Source: Synaphobranchus kaupii (lineage: Eukaryota > Chordata > Actinopteri > Anguilliformes > Synaphobranchidae). From it: 64,000 bases of DNA. Below are positions 29,980 to 42,595 of the stretch, in pieces. How positions within the stretch are numbered: the stretch's first letter is position 1; each line of letters opens with the position of its first letter. The position numbers and the translations under genes were made by a program. The notes below the pieces were generated by a model. It made no database searches, was not told where the DNA came from, and was given only the letters and a program-made list of their open reading frames with translations. The stretch is taken from positions 54,802,157 to 54,866,156 of the forward strand of contig CM056381.1 of NCBI GenBank assembly GCA_029718625.1, given 5' to 3'.

Positions 29980-32079
29980 TATTGGCAATAACTCCTCTTT
30001 GTGATTCCTCAATATGCTGCCTAAAAATATGGTGTCAATATCTCAAACCATTTCAGGTGAACCATTTCGGTTACCAAAGTTGGCACAAATTGTGCCAAAT
30101 TGTGCAAAATGGCAAAGTTCCAGAAAAGTCTCAATATGATTTATTTTGTAAGTTTACAATAAAATTTGATAATTGGAAATAAAAGTTTATATTTTTTTAA
30201 AAGTTTTCACATTTTTAGATGTGTTTTTGGTGTGTTTCATATTACACAACTAACTAGCTTACCTTTGGTCCCCAAAAAGCTCTCCAAACCCATGTAGCAG
30301 CACAATGAATCTTGTATTCCACCAGAGCCCCATTAGCCAGAAATGAGTCCAGGTATATGCAAAGGGGATATAAAATCAAATGTGCATAATAATCAACAAC
30401 AACAAACTCATCCTCATGTTATCTCTCCCTCATCTTACGTCATGCATAAATTGCTCAATCGTTTACCTGCACAGCCTGCTGTACTGCATACAGAAGAATT
30501 TGCTCATGTGGAACAAAACAAACCCTTCAGACGCCATTTAATTCAAAAGAAACTCGGAACAACTTGACTCAGACACAAATAGATAGCTAGCTGCTCTGTG
30601 TAATTTTGCTGGCTAGCTTGCCATTGTTACAATATAGTAATATTAGCTATATTCATTTCATTCAGAGGGATTCGTTTTATACATAATAGTGAATTTGCAC
30701 TGGTATACCGGGAAAAACAAAAAAATCTGTTACCTTACACCACTCAGCGTCACTGAGACCGCAAAACCATATTTGGGCTAGGACCAGCTGCACGTAGAAA
30801 CTCCTGAATAACCTAGACATAACTCACCAAAAACTGTATGAAAGAGACTGTAAAGTAAAAAGATAAACAGCAGCAGTTACCTCATGAATTGTGCTTTCCT
30901 AAACGGAATGTAGCGAGCCATGCTACAAGGTAAAAACACTGCGCCATCCTGGTTCGATAATTACGCTTGGTTGCCACCTCCTCTTACGCGGGGCTGTATC
31001 TACTTGAATTACGAGGGCTTTGTGTTGAATGAGGGCTTGTCTGAAAGATAAGAGTCTTGGCTATTGGCTGGGATATTTGACAGACAGTTTTAAAGCCCAA
31101 TGGAAAGCAAATAATACTCAGAGTGGAGGCGGGTCGATGAGAGTTTTTCCCACTTCAGATAGGCCTATTGTGCTATCAGTCAAAGAAATACACCCAAATG
31201 ACGACGGTTTTGCATAAATCTCTGCAATCAAGTACAAAACCACTTTGGCTAAAATATACTAAGCCACGGGATTGGTACTTCAGAAACTGGCTGAGTTTCA
31301 CAACGCCAAACTGAACACAGCCAAACTACTCGTAATGAAGTGCAGAAAAGCACAAGTCAGTTTAAAATTGGAAAAAAATCATGCACAGCCGTATGAAAGT
31401 TTTAAAGTATTTTTTCTTGAAGCCTAAAGGTATAATGATTTTTCAAACCAAAGTTTTGTGAAATACAATTAAGCAGAACAGTTTACCAGCACAGTGTTTA
31501 TGGTGTGACATCAAGCTGGGAATCGGGACTGGCCTCCCTTTGTTACCGTTAAGTATTGAAACACATTTTATTTAGCACTGACATCAATTAATAGGCTAGC
31601 ATAAAACCTGTAAAACCCAATTGAGGTTGTTTAACTGCTGGTTCCTACTGTTATTTGTATTTTGTTTTGCTATGGGTGTTTTGGACGGGAATAGCCAATT
31701 TCCCTGACCTTATAGTTTTACACTGTTAAAACTTTATTATTTATGAGACTGATAAAATGAGCTAACCACAAAATATAGTTTAACATGTAATTAACCCATA
31801 ACACAAACTAACCTTTGTTAATGGTAGGACTGTTAGCTTCTATATTTAGCTGTCACATAATTATCATTTCCTCTGATTAAGATTAAGTCAGAGAATGTTA
31901 TATCAATTATTGTTTTTATTATTTACATATTCATAGTTGTAGCCAATAAAACATGTCATTTTTTTAACCCATTGTCGTGTCTACATTATTTCACAAAGTT
32001 GGGCTCTACTGACGTATAGAATTCAAATTGAGTTTTGAACTAAATTAATTCTGAATAAAAGTGACCAAACCTCGCTACA
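29980..32079. other. No recognisable feature
   Basis: About 2.1 kb of AT-rich DNA. A 62-codon frame at 31029-31217 and a 74-codon frame at 30343-30567 lack known motifs. 31000-31215 is locally more GC-rich and could be part of an unidentified repeat. Confidence 0.5.
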
Positions 32080-32755
32080 CATGGTTAGTCACTTAAAAAA
32101 ATTACAATAGCCTCCGAACATTGCTCTAGTGTACGCTACTCTGCAGACAATGTAGCTTACTGAAAACACTTTTAATTATAATAATAATAAGAATAATCTC
32201 TGGTAGGCTACTTTCTTTGTAGTATCTACCGTTTTCTTTCTGGCTAAGATTCCTGGGAAATATGCGTTGTCCAATTAAGCTTGTTAGCCAACGTTAGTTT
32301 TGCCAGAAAAACGTCAGTCAGCTGCTAGTCAGGAAGCAGGTACAAGCTAGGCTACTACGAAGCGAATCAACATGCCTTATACATCCATTGCACTACAGAG
32401 AACTAAACTATTCATTGCATTTCATTAGACATTAAATACAGCTCATCTACAAACTCTTTTAAAGTAATTGTGGGCTATCGGTAATAGGAGAAATGTTGTC
32501 ATTCTCGTTAGTACAGGGCGTTATGGTTACGCGAATGTCTGCATGCATTTATTTGGAATGCATGTATTCTGTATGCATGTCTCTCGATTTTATTATCTTC
32601 ATGCATTATTCATCATTAGTTAGCTACCAAAATAAGTGATATCTGATCAAAAATGTCTCCGATGTAAAAAAAAAAAAGCCAAGTTACTCACGCATAGCCT
32701 ACAGAGCGCTGTCTATACGTCCTTAATTCTAACTTGCAAAAACTACAATTCATGC
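32080..32755. repeat. Dispersed repeat, copy 2 (partner 5610-6667)
   Basis: Starts with catggttagtcacttaaaa as at 5612 and follows the partner through ctttctggctaagattcctg and gaagcaggtacaagctagg. It has a middle block at 32409-32485. 32638-32755 is the inverted counterpart of 6558-6667, so part of the element is flipped between copies. Non-coding. 32756-32984 holds nothing recognisable. Confidence 0.7.
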
Positions 32756-33103
32756 GGTGAAACTGCATCTACGTGTAGGCCGGATTTCGCTTGCCAAAGC
32801 AATGACATTTTGAGAAATGCATCCACATTAATCCATATTGATTCATAACTGAATCACATATGAAAATTGTGACATAAAATGTGCACATGTATATTGTAGA
32901 TTTTAGCCAGTCTATTAAGGGCCAAATGAGAGCTTGGATGGTATTCCATATTTCACCAACATTTTAATGTTTATATCTGGGTTTGTGCTCAGTGGGTATA
33001 TGCAGATGACACCACCATTGTAGGACTGATATCAAGGGACAACGAGGCAGCCTACTGGCAAGACATGGAGAGGACAGTCGCATGGCGCAAGGAAAATGAC
33101 CTG

Positions 33104-33997
33104 GGTTGCATTTCCCAAAAGCATCGTTAGGCTAAGACGTCGTAAAAATCTTTCGTACTAAGCTTCTTGAACTTTGGGTGCATTTCCAAAAAGCATCTTA
33201 ACTTAAGACGCTCTTAGAAACGCTCGTAGATTAACTATTACTACAGACCCGTCATAGACTGTTAAGTGCGTTTTAGAAGCCCATAAATCACATACTTCGA
33301 TTTTTTGTGTTAGTGTTCATTTCATTTTACGGTTACCATAACCACTGATTGTTTTTTTTTTAATAGTGTTAAATGCATACAATATTTACTGTTAAATGCA
33401 ACAATATTTACTTTTATTTATTTTTTTTTTATTTACTTATTTTTAGATATTTGGAAATTACCCATAAAAGCCATTCCTTAAATAGCCCTATAAATAAATA
33501 AGTTTGAGACAAGTAAAATCAGTGGGAAAAAGATTTTATTTCAAAAGAAACTTTGACGTGCCTAACCGGCCATGTATTGGGCAATACAGTGGGGTTCGCA
33601 TCTCCCAATCTATCGCCCCTCCTCCTCCCGTATCAGCAGCACCAAAGACAGAAGTACAGAGATGTAAAATCCAGGGATCAGAAAGGAAAAATCCTACTAC
33701 GTGTTTCTTCCACCCATGAACTCAGCCAGCTGATTTCTCGAATTAGTGCTACCTCCTGGCTGAAGAATTGTGCAAATTAGCAAATCCAGGCGATTGGAAC
33801 TAAATACTGGGGAGGACTTTTTACTTTCTGAACCCGGATTTTACACCTCTGGTTAAGTAGCACTTAAGAAGTGACTGCGCGTTCACGCTTTAAGAACTGT
33901 TTTGGGAAACGCGTGTTACAAATTAAAAAGCCATCGTAGAATTGCTTGTTGAAATCGCACTTAACCCTAAGATTGATCGTTATCGGGAAACGCACCC
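33104..33997. mobile_element. MITE in the decayed LINE (3-bp target duplication)
   Basis: Ends GGTTGCATTTCCC and, inverted, GGGTGCGTTTCCC. CTG is present on both sides (33101-33103, 33998-34000), and a single CTG fits the LINE reading frame. A 3-bp duplication suggests the PIF/Harbinger group, with some uncertainty. Confidence 0.7.
33176..33916. mobile_element. Second, internal MITE-like pair of ends
   Basis: GGGTGCATTTCCAAAAAGCA at about 33177 and the inverse aactgttttgggaaacgcgtg at about 33895-33915 form a second pair of related termini nested inside the first. The inner copy may have inserted into the outer one. The AT-rich core contains T runs and a non-coding stretch. Confidence 0.5.
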
Positions 33998-34239
33998 CTG
34001 GTCTTGAATGCAAAAAAGACAAACAAGACCATCATCAATTTCAGAACAAAAAAAGTCAACAAATATGCCTATTCTCATCGACAATGAACCAATCCCCATA
34101 ACCGACTCCAAGTTCTTTGGAACACACATCAGTAGCAACCTAAACTCCTCTTTACTCCACTCTACTTCCTCCGCCAACTGAAAAAACGTTAAGTTAAGAA
34201 AGGTCTTCTTGTTCAATTCTACAAAGCCATCATCCAAAG

Positions 34240-34972
34240 CAGTGGTTCTCAACCCTGGTCCTGGGGACCCCCTGTGTATGCTGGTTTTCGTTCCAACCAC
34301 AATTGCAATACCAGAATTTTAACAAGCTGTTATTTTTTCTTAATTAGGTGTTTTTATTGTATAGAGAGAACACTTTAAACTCTTTACTCTCTTAAGCCAC
34401 GTTATGGTAGCAATAGCTATGCATGCTTTGAAGAAAAAAAATCCCATGTTCGTTATGCTTATTGTGTTATATTGCAAACAATTACAAAGAAGAGGTAAGA
34501 ACTCAGGTGAATAGGCTCCTAATTAGGTAATTGAACACAAGTTGAAGTTCCTTCATAATTTTTTCTTTAAACTTGTTAACACAATGCAGGTTTGGCTCGT
34601 TATCATTTGCTTTGTCTTTGAATTCTTCATTATTTACCAAACGGTTAGTTTTAGTGGCCATGTGTCCACAATTTCACCAATTATGAGCCAATTGATTCAC
34701 CTCAGTCTTTTATTTGATCAGTTAAAACATTTTTTACCTCATTTTAATTGTTTACAATACAGCACAATGTGAATATTGGACTTTTATTCTTCATGGCATG
34801 CATAGCTATTACTAACATAATGTGGCTTAAGAATGTAAATAATCCCTCTAAACATTAAAAACACCTAATTAAGAAAAATTAACAGCTTGTTAAAATTCAA
34901 GTATTGCAATTGTGGTTGGAACGAAAACCAGCATACACAGGGGGTCCCCAGGACCAGGGTTGAGAACCACTG
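34240..34972. mobile_element. hAT-type MITE with long inverted repeats
   Basis: The termini start CAGTGGTTCTCAACCCTGGT and are inverted at the right end, with arms of about 110 bp that remain nearly identical. A perfect 8-bp duplication ATCCAAAG flanks it (34232-34239, 34973-34980). The 500-bp centre is AT-rich and non-coding. It lies in the decayed LINE. Confidence 0.92.
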
Positions 34973-35400
34973 ATCCAAAGCATCCTAACTAACATCCTAT
35001 CAATCACCGTCTGGTATGGAAATACACCACAGCACACAATAAAGGACATGGACAGAATCATCTCCAGAGCAGCAAAGATCACAGGCTGCAAACTCCCCAC
35101 ACTGAACTCCATACATACATAATGCATCATTTAACGTGCGACCAAAATCATCAAGCACTCTCTCCACTATGCCTTCTGGTAGAAGATGTAGATTGGTGGG
35201 AGACAGGACAGATCGCTTCAACCTACGCTCCTTTCCCCAGGTCATCCAAATCATTAATGCACACCTATATTTTTTTGTATTTGTATACTGTGAATTTTTC
35301 TCTTTTATGTTGAATGCGGTGTACTGATAGCAGCTCATTTTCCCTGTACTGTAATTAATTCCACCAGCCTAGCTGTGTGGCAATAAAGCACAGAAATCCC

Positions 35401-36394
35401 ATCATAAATATCACTTAGAAATGGTTTGGTATTTCATTTTGTGTAACTGGCTCTCTAAGAGGATGAGTGGACCTAAACTATGCCAAGAAATGCACCCCGG
35501 ACCATAACAGAGCTGCCAGAACCCTATGTATAACATAATATGCAGTCCTCATTCAGTCCCCACCCCGTGTTTACTTTAATTTGTCACCCATCTGTATGTG
35601 AGTGTTGCTTTAACAAATTTAAAAAATGTTGCATTGAATGCATCTCTTTCAATAGGGTCACTAGTGTTGAAATGTGTTTCCATTGTATATTAAAAGATTT
35701 TAATATGATAGAAGACATGGTTTTAGCTAAGGGCCAGAATTATAGTTTTAGCTGATTGAACACAATTTAACCCAATTCAAGTGAAAGCAAAAGATTCTCA
35801 AGAATTAAACCTAATTTTGAAATTTCCTCTATAAGGGACAGCTACTACATCCTTTAAAAAGTCACTTATAAGATTGTGCAAAAGAAATATTGCAAGTGAT
35901 AGATTAGTCATTATGATTTGAAAATTTTCTACCGTATAAAATGTGTTAAGGTAACTCACTAGCTACAGAAAATGACATAGTCACAAACGTTTGAGATTTC
36001 ATTCCTCATTAGTTCTCCTATTTGGTAATGTAATATTTATGAATACAATTGAAAATACAAAGTATTCTTTGGCACAGGTCTGGTACAACCAAAGTCCTAC
36101 GTTATAGGTTGGTAGTGTGTTTTCGGACTTGAGCTCTATCATCACAAGACCGTGGTGTAATGGGCAGAGGCACAGGATCTAAATTGAGTAAGTGTAAATG
36201 TTGTATGGAATTGTTGTAGAACTCCCCCTGGAGTGTCCTTAAACCCTCATTGCATTGCACTGTGTACCATAACCTGATAGCTGTGGACTTACATTCAGCC
36301 TTTATCTCCTCTGCTATGATTCTCAATGATTCCCAACCATGCTTTCCTATCAGTCATCACTAAATACTGTCTACATGGAATGCACCTAGAATGT
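35401..36394. other. No recognisable feature
   Basis: AT-rich, unique-looking DNA, without coding signals that I can support. Confidence 0.55.
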
Positions 36395-36735
36395 TGCACT
36401 GATGTTATATACAATGTTTGTAGACGGCAAGAGGAAGGTTCCCAGAATGTTACCCTCATGTTACATCAAACCTTGCCCTGATGTCTTATGGAATGCCCAG
36501 AGAATGTTCCTCTAATGTTATATAAACTGTTCATAGAGCGCAAGAGCAAAGTTCCCAGAACGATACCTTATGTTACATAGAACGTTGCCCTGATGTTTTA
36601 TGGAATGCCCAGAGAATGTTCCCCTCTGATGTTACATGGAATGCTCTTAGAATGTTCCACTGATGTTATATAAACTGTTCATAGAGGGCAAGAGGAAGGT
36701 TCCCAGAACGATGCCCTCATGTTACAACCTTAGTA
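36395..36735. repeat. Degenerate ~113-148-bp minisatellite
   Basis: The words gatgttatata, agaatgttcc, ggcaagaggaaggttcccag and tggaatgcccagagaatg recur in order, with unit starts near 36401, 36514 and 36662. Its AGAATGTTCC words resemble those of the array at 28155-29545. Confidence 0.75.
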
Positions 36736-36775
36736 ACATACAGGGAACGTCCGTAGCACGTGATTTCATTAGCTG

Positions 36776-37605
36776 GGTGTGGTCGTTCTCCTTTGGGGCG
36801 TCCTTTCTTTCGTTTTTCATTATTCCGTGTTGGGGTTTCCTTCTATCCTATCTACCTAGCGATTGCACCTGTCCTGTGCTTCCGCCGGCTACTTAATCTC
36901 TGCGTCTTTCTGTTTCGGCACTTCCATGTTGTCTAGCCTTGACAAAGTAAGCCGGGATGGTATAGGTTGCACTTGTCGTTGACTACTTTGCCCTTACAGT
37001 TTGTAAGAGTAACGCGAGACTGGACACTTGTGCCTTAGAGTTAGTTAGGATTCTGTCTTGCTCTTGTTCAGTCCGTCTTTTGTTTCTCGGTTTCCTTTTA
37101 CATCCCCTTTGTTTTCCCTCTCGTATGAGAGGGTGGATATTTTTTCTAAACCTTCTTCCTTTTCGCCCGTCCCGGGTCGTTTTCTGTTATCTCCTGTTTC
37201 ACCTCTTTTAGTGTCTCTGTTTTTGAGATTTGAGGTGTTATTCTCCTTTCTCCTTATCCCTCGTGCCTACGAGCCCTCGCCCGATATTTTGCAGGTCGTT
37301 TTCAGTTCTCCTGTTTCTCTGTTTTTAGTTTCTCTCTTTTTGAGAGTTGAGGTGTTATTCTCCTTTCCCCTTATCTCTCGTGCCTACGAGTTCCTCCCCC
37401 AATATTTTGCGGGTCGTTTTCTGTTCTCCCTGTTTTCACAGTCTCTCCCCAAAAGTGGAGAGTGGAGGACTGTCTTTAGCTTTCCCCTTCTGTCCACTAC
37501 TTCTCACAGAGTCAGCTCCGTTCTATTGGTGCCCTCTTGTGGACACTTTAAGAATCCTTCCTGTCGCGTCTGGTCCTCCAAACCATCCCCATTATACTTA
37601 CCAGT
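36776..37605 (+). mobile_element. LTR fragment, same family as 45765-49751
   Basis: GTGTGGTCGTTCTCC, the gctacttaatctctg TATA-like part, atgttgtctagccttgacaaag and gtaagccgggatggtatagg have counterparts, in the same order, on the minus strand of 49751-49480. An internal duplication (ttgag.ttgaggtgttattct, 37215-37410) is present. The segment ends with CTGGTCCTCC.AACCATCCCC, matching the inverse of 45772-45795. No target duplication was found, so both ends may be altered. Confidence 0.72.
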
Positions 37606-37812
37606 ATATTCAGCTACAGCTGTTTTCTGATTAACCCTGAAGAGTTTATCTTGTTACATTTCGCCAAAGTCCCGTACAGTCAACATTTCCACAGCGACTA
37701 CCTATTGCACTTAGGGCTGAAATATGTTGCTGTTGTGTAAAAACACGTGTGATTTTGTACCTTTTTTAAATTATGTACTGTATATGACTATTCTGAAATA
37801 AATGGATTCTGT
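37510..37812. repeat. Left arm of an inverted duplication
   Basis: This arm, from about ctattggtgccctcttgtgg through aacatttccacagcgacta to gactattctgaaata, is repeated inverted at 39778-40097. It contains the end of the LTR fragment plus its right-hand flank, so the duplicated unit crosses an element boundary. Confidence 0.85.
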
Positions 37813-38832
37813 TGCAAATTTCTGAATGATACAACTTCTTCTTCAATTCATGGATGTGCAGGGAATATTTTTTGAGATATTGACATTTAAATAAAACTTG
37901 TAGAAACTAGGTGGAAATTACCTCTGGAGTGCCAAAGTAAATAGTTGTAATACCTAATATGTAAATAAGGGTACAGCTGCAGCAGATACATACAAGAAAC
38001 AGTTCTTAGGGCAAATACATGACTTAAATCTGTTTTGATCTAATTTTGACATATTTTGAGCGAAGGTTACGTGGTTAGAATTCTCAAAAGTACAAAATAG
38101 TTTTAGTAGGCCTGATCATAATGTAACTCATTTTCAGTAGGGAAAAGCTGTCTTGCAGAATCATATACCACGTAGCATGAACTCTAAGTTCACTTTATGA
38201 GAAGTGAGAATTTTTGGTTTCTTGGTTCCACAACATCTGATACTTCAATCTCATATGATCTAATGTTGACATATTTTGAGGTATCAATTTTAGTCGCTGC
38301 CAAAGATTGGACATTTTATTGTGGTTAGCTTCAGGGAGTTTACCATGAATTTGTGCTGAAAGGTAAGAAAGATCACCAAGTCAGTGACTCAGGGTAGAAA
38401 TTGTATCACAGGTCTCCCATAGGTCATTACGACTCAGGTTCACTTAATTGGCTTCAAAAACACCTTATTTACATAAAATTTGAGACCACATGAATGGAGC
38501 ATTTGATCTTCAGAGGCACGTCAGAGCAGCCCAACTCCCAAACCATATCCTTTTTTCTCACTGTTCTTGTGAGTTCCAGGGTGTTAAGTTCTGTGGGCTA
38601 TGATGAGATGCAGATGTCATTCCGAAATGTACGATTCTATTGCCCAGAAGTCTTAGCAATATTTTGGTAAACATTTTGGTTCAGATTCATGAAATGATCT
38701 GACAAATACCAATGAGAATGTTGCTTCCCATTGCTACATTATTAGACTTTACATATACCTGATAAACATATTCCAGCTAGTTTGCTGACCTTTGCTGACA
38801 GAGAGAAAGCAGACTTTTGTGCATGTGCATTT
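37813..38832. other. No recognisable feature
   Basis: Unique-looking AT-rich DNA. No open frame or repeat boundary is convincing. Confidence 0.55.
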
Positions 38833-38886
38833 GTGTGTGTGTGAGTGTGAGTGTGAGTGTGAGTGTGAGTGTGAGTGTGAGTGTGA

Positions 38887-38957
<71 letters not shown>
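38833..38957. repeat. Compound microsatellite (GTGTGA)n then (GA)n
   Basis: About 55 bp of GTGTGA repeats runs directly into about 65 bp of pure GA. Open frames across it are alternating dipeptides without meaning. Confidence 0.97.
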
Positions 38958-38960
<3 letters not shown>

Positions 38961-39146
38961 CCAAGTTCAAGACCCTGTAAACTTTGTTACTGTATTTAAG
39001 GTTAGATTTAAAATGGAATGCATTAATATTTGTAATGTAGGTATGTGTAGGTTCTGGAATTCTGCATCATAGTGAGTTTCTAAAGTGAAATATATAATAT
39101 GTAAATAGGTTATTAGTATACAAGTTATGTGTTAATTATGTGCATA

Positions 39147-39396
39147 CACTGCCTGGCCAAAAAAAGTCACACACTCTAATATTTCGTTGGACCGCCTTTA
39201 GCTTTGATTACGGCGCACATTCGTCGTGGCATTGTTACGACAACCTTTTGCAACGTCACAACATTTATTTCCATTCAGAGCATTCATTTTTGGCCGAGAT
39301 CTTGTATTGACGATGGGAGAGTCGAACCACTGTGTAAAGTCTTCTCCAGCACATCCCAAAGACTTTCAATGGGGTTAAGGTCAGGACTCTGGTGGC
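39147..39396 (-). mobile_element. Tc1 family A, truncated copy 3
   Basis: After a TA (39145-39146) the end CACTGCCTGGCCAAAAAAAG and about 250 bp match the left half of 24748-25290. The match stops at ctctggtggcta, so the right half and its inverted repeat are gone. It covers the 3' end of the transposase fragment only. Confidence 0.9.
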
Positions 39397-39642
39397 TAAC
39401 CTGTATGATGCTGAATTTACAAAAAACTATTTAATTGGTTTAATTTGAATATGTGGTTATTGAGAAAACATGAAAAAACTGATATTTTTAGAGGGTGTGT
39501 GAATACTGTGAGTTCCGACAGTATTCGCACAGCTGTAAACAATCCATGTCAGTATTTACACAGTACCATTTATACTCAGTTTCTTAAGAACATACAACAT
39601 AATCTTTATTTAAATACCACTCTGACAAAATTTGAGACATAA
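39397..39642. other. No recognisable feature
   Basis: Short AT-rich spacer between the Tc1 fragment and the hAT stack. Confidence 0.5.
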
Positions 39643-39777
39643 CAGGGTTCAACGTTAACATTTTTTGCCACTGGCCCAGGTAAGAAACCTACTGGCCCCA
39701 CGACAGTTTTTACTGGCCCTCCCTCCAAAAGTTGTAATTATGAACATATTTTGCCACCATTTGGACTCATATCATGG

Positions 39778-40097
39778 CCAGGTATACATATTTCAGAATA
39801 GTCATATACAGTACATAAAAAACGAAACATAAGTAGCCTAATGTATTTAAATATGTTTTAAAAAAAGGTACAAAATCACACGTGTTTTTACACAACAGCA
39901 ACATATTTTAGCCCTAAGTGCAATAGGTAGTCGCTGTGGAAATGTTGACTGTACGGGACTTTGGCGAAATGTAACAAGATAAACTCTTCAGGGTTAATCA
40001 GAAAACCGGTAATATACCGGTAAGTATAATGGGGATGGTTCGGAGGACCAGACGCGACAGGAAGGATTAAAGTGTCCACAAGAGGGCACCAACTACA
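39778..40097. repeat. Right arm of the inverted duplication
   Basis: Inverted counterpart of 37510-37812 with a few insertions: an added ccggtaatataccggtaag block near 40005-40024 and extra bases in 39815-39850. Confidence 0.85.
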
Positions 40098-40229
40098 CAA
40101 CCCAAAGTTCTACCAAGGTTTAGTTGTGCTTTAATCCAAGGCATCCTGGCATATACGTATCTTTATATATACATTTTTTCACATTCATATTCATATTTAG
40201 TATTTATTTCTAAATCTAAAAATAAAAAA

Positions 40230-41112
40230 GGGGCCGGTGGCACCAGCTGTGCATAAGTAAGAACTAAGCCTAGTTGTAACTTAAATCTCTACAGAGTTAC
40301 AACTTCCGCACTACTAAAGTAAAACATGTTGCATCACAAAACATAGTTAGGACATAACCCTACATAGCCTATAAACTAAATATTAAATGTTACACGTAAG
40401 TCATTGACCAGGAATAACGGCGTAATTAATGTTTCAATGGCAGACCGATTTGAATATATTGACAAATTGCTTTAACTATGAACCTCGTCATCAACAACAA
40501 ATTTTGCGATATAGAATACTTCATCCTCCGGACTTGTATGACGATGTTGATATCTACGCCTGTCTTGTTTTAAGAGAGGATATAGGCTACGGAGATTAAC
40601 AGACATGCTAGCAGCTGACCTCCAGCACAAAATTGATTGGAATAGAACGCTTTAACGACTAACCGCTTGATCATGTCACAGTGGCCACTAAGATGGATTC
40701 GCTAATAGAAGTTGGCAGTCTCAAATAACTACTCCTGTAACAGTAGCTAGCTAGCTGTCCCAACAAAAAAGAGCAGAAATAAGTAACTTTCCAATAATAG
40801 TGGGTCAATGATAGCCTCCATAACAAATTTGCATCACCAAGGTATCCTAGTGCAATGCTATTTCCTGTTTGCATTTTTTATCGGATCTAGGAACATTGGC
40901 ATAATTTTGTGTGACTATACATTACTTTACGAAGAGCTTAGATTCTACTAAGTTTTGTGTTAAGGAAACATTGTGCAACCAGATTTAGTAGCTCACTAGT
41001 TGTAAACTAACTAGTAAATACTAAGCCTGTAGTGTGAGCTTTACGTTCCAAGTTAAGGTAGAACTTTTGTCCATTCTAGCCGGGAACTTACGACAGACGA
41101 CACAGTGCATCT
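40230..41112. mobile_element. MITE of the GGGCCGGTTGCACC group, diverged copy
   Basis: The left end GGGGCCGGTGGCACCAGC and the right-end word GGGAACTTACGACAGACG resemble those of the better copy at 41593-42377. Shared internal words are aactaactagtaaatactaa near the right side. No target duplication was resolved. The (GCTA) run at 40745-40756 is part of it. Confidence 0.6.
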
Positions 41113-41592
41113 GCGTTCCATCAAAGTCGACCCAGATATTTTTTTTCCCACTGAGGTAGAAATGTGCGCTTTCGTGTGAGCTTGTAGTTTTGCTTCGCCG
41201 CCATCTTCACTCGAGTGATGTTTGAGTGAAGTGTGACGGCCAGACATCACATCCAGCACTCGAGATGAGGGGGGATGGCATCCCCCCTGAAATAAAAACG
41301 GTCAAAATCATCCCCCTTCTAAAACGGCCATCCCCCTTTCCATCCCTTATGTCATTTTATCAATGAACGTGGTATTACTGCTATTTCAACATTAATTTTG
41401 CGCATATTGAGTAAAATACTGTGGGCGAGGGAGCACGCACACATGCAATGACATTTTTACCAAGTCACTGACGCTATGCTATGCGAGTGCCCTAGAGGCA
41501 CCAGAGCTCCGTGATGCGCTTGTTTGATTGATGCTAGAAGCTGCATAGCAGCACGAGCGCAGGTAACGGTCATCACAATGGCCAAGCGACCA

Positions 41593-42377
41593 GGGGCCGG
41601 TTGCACCAGCTATACGTAAGTTCAAACGTAGGCTAGTTATAACGTAAGCGTTTACTAAATTAAAGTTTACACATTACTAAATAAAAATGGGTTGCACCAC
41701 ACAAACTAGTTTGTACGTTGAGCTTAGTAGCTACTAAATATTTACACCTACCCCTAGGTATAAAAAAATACACAAACTGTAACCGTCTGTTCATCTAATT
41801 GGCTACCTCCGCCGTTTCTTCAGCAAACACTGTAAAAATAGTTGACGCGTGGAAAACGTTCAGTTTCAAAACAAAGTTCTTTATAGTTCAAAAGAGAGGC
41901 AAACAGAACAGTCCCGTAACTTAGGCTAAGTTTCCATATATTTTCAAAGCACATAATGGCTGTAACATAAATAAATAGGCTAAACAAACAAATAAGGATA
42001 TTTTGAATTTTATTCATAAAAACATAAACATGCACACATTGTAATTCTGTTCAATGTTCTATTTTTTTCCCCATGGAATGCAAAATAGACGTAGCCTGTT
42101 AAACTCAATGCAAGTTGATTTCCGTGTTTACATTGTAGCTTGTTGATTGATTGGTTATGGATTTGTTATCGTCATGATAAAGCGACAATGTTTACCTTAG
42201 TATTGAACTAAGCATTACTTAGTTTTCACTAGCTAAGACATTACTTACGTATTGGTGGTGCAACCGAATTTAGTAAAGCGATAGTTTGAAACTAACTAGT
42301 AGCAACTAAGGACCTAGTAAATACTTTACGCGCAAAACTTAGTCACGAACTTACGTATGACCGGTGCAACCCAGCCC
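41593..42377. mobile_element. MITE of the GGGCCGGTTGCACC group
   Basis: GGCCGGTTGCACCAGCTATA with CGTAAGTTC at the left, and at the right, inverted, GCTGGGTTGCACCGGTCATA with CGTAAGTTC. AGG (or CCAGG) repeats at both junctions. Superfamily probably PIF/Harbinger by short duplication and G-rich ends, but not certain. Non-coding. Confidence 0.75.
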
Positions 42378-42544
42378 AGGAGGACAGCGCTCTCTGGGAC
42401 TTCATATTTAAAAAGACAAAAAATAACATTACAGGTAAGTCAAGAGTCAGTAATCTTAGTCATTACTCATTACTTTAGTCACGAACGGTGGAATCTCTGG
42501 ACATAAGCAATAACAACGTTAGTTTGGAGCTTAGCTACGTTTTT

Positions 42545-42595
42545 CTCTCTTGTTAGCTAGCTAGCTAACTAATGCTAGCTAGCTAGCTAGCTAAA
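42545..42595. repeat. (GCTA)n microsatellite
   Basis: Repeated gctagcta words, self-complementary, with one interruption (aactaatg). Confidence 0.9.

Larger units (their letters stand above)
32985..35400 (+). mobile_element. Decayed L2/Rex1-type LINE split by two MITEs
   Basis: Three pieces together follow LINE order. 32998-33103 encodes the RT palm motif YADDTTIVGL and DMERTVAWRKENDL. 34001-34239 encodes the region after the palm, with a frame that leads into FFLRQLKK-like residues. 34981-35250 encodes ITVWYGNT, the region found as ITAWYGSC in the better LINE at 46000-49203, and DRIISRAAKITG. Removing 33104-33997 and 34240-34972 (each with one target duplication) rejoins the frame pieces. 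The 3' end is near 35390 (caataaagcacag). Confidence 0.82.

Noticed and set aside
31029..31217. 62-codon frame in a locally GC-richer patch
   Set aside because: No domain or exon signals; probably part of an unidentified repeat.
38749..38999. Frames of alternating CE, RE or SL residues
   Set aside because: They are translations of the GTGTGA/GA microsatellite.
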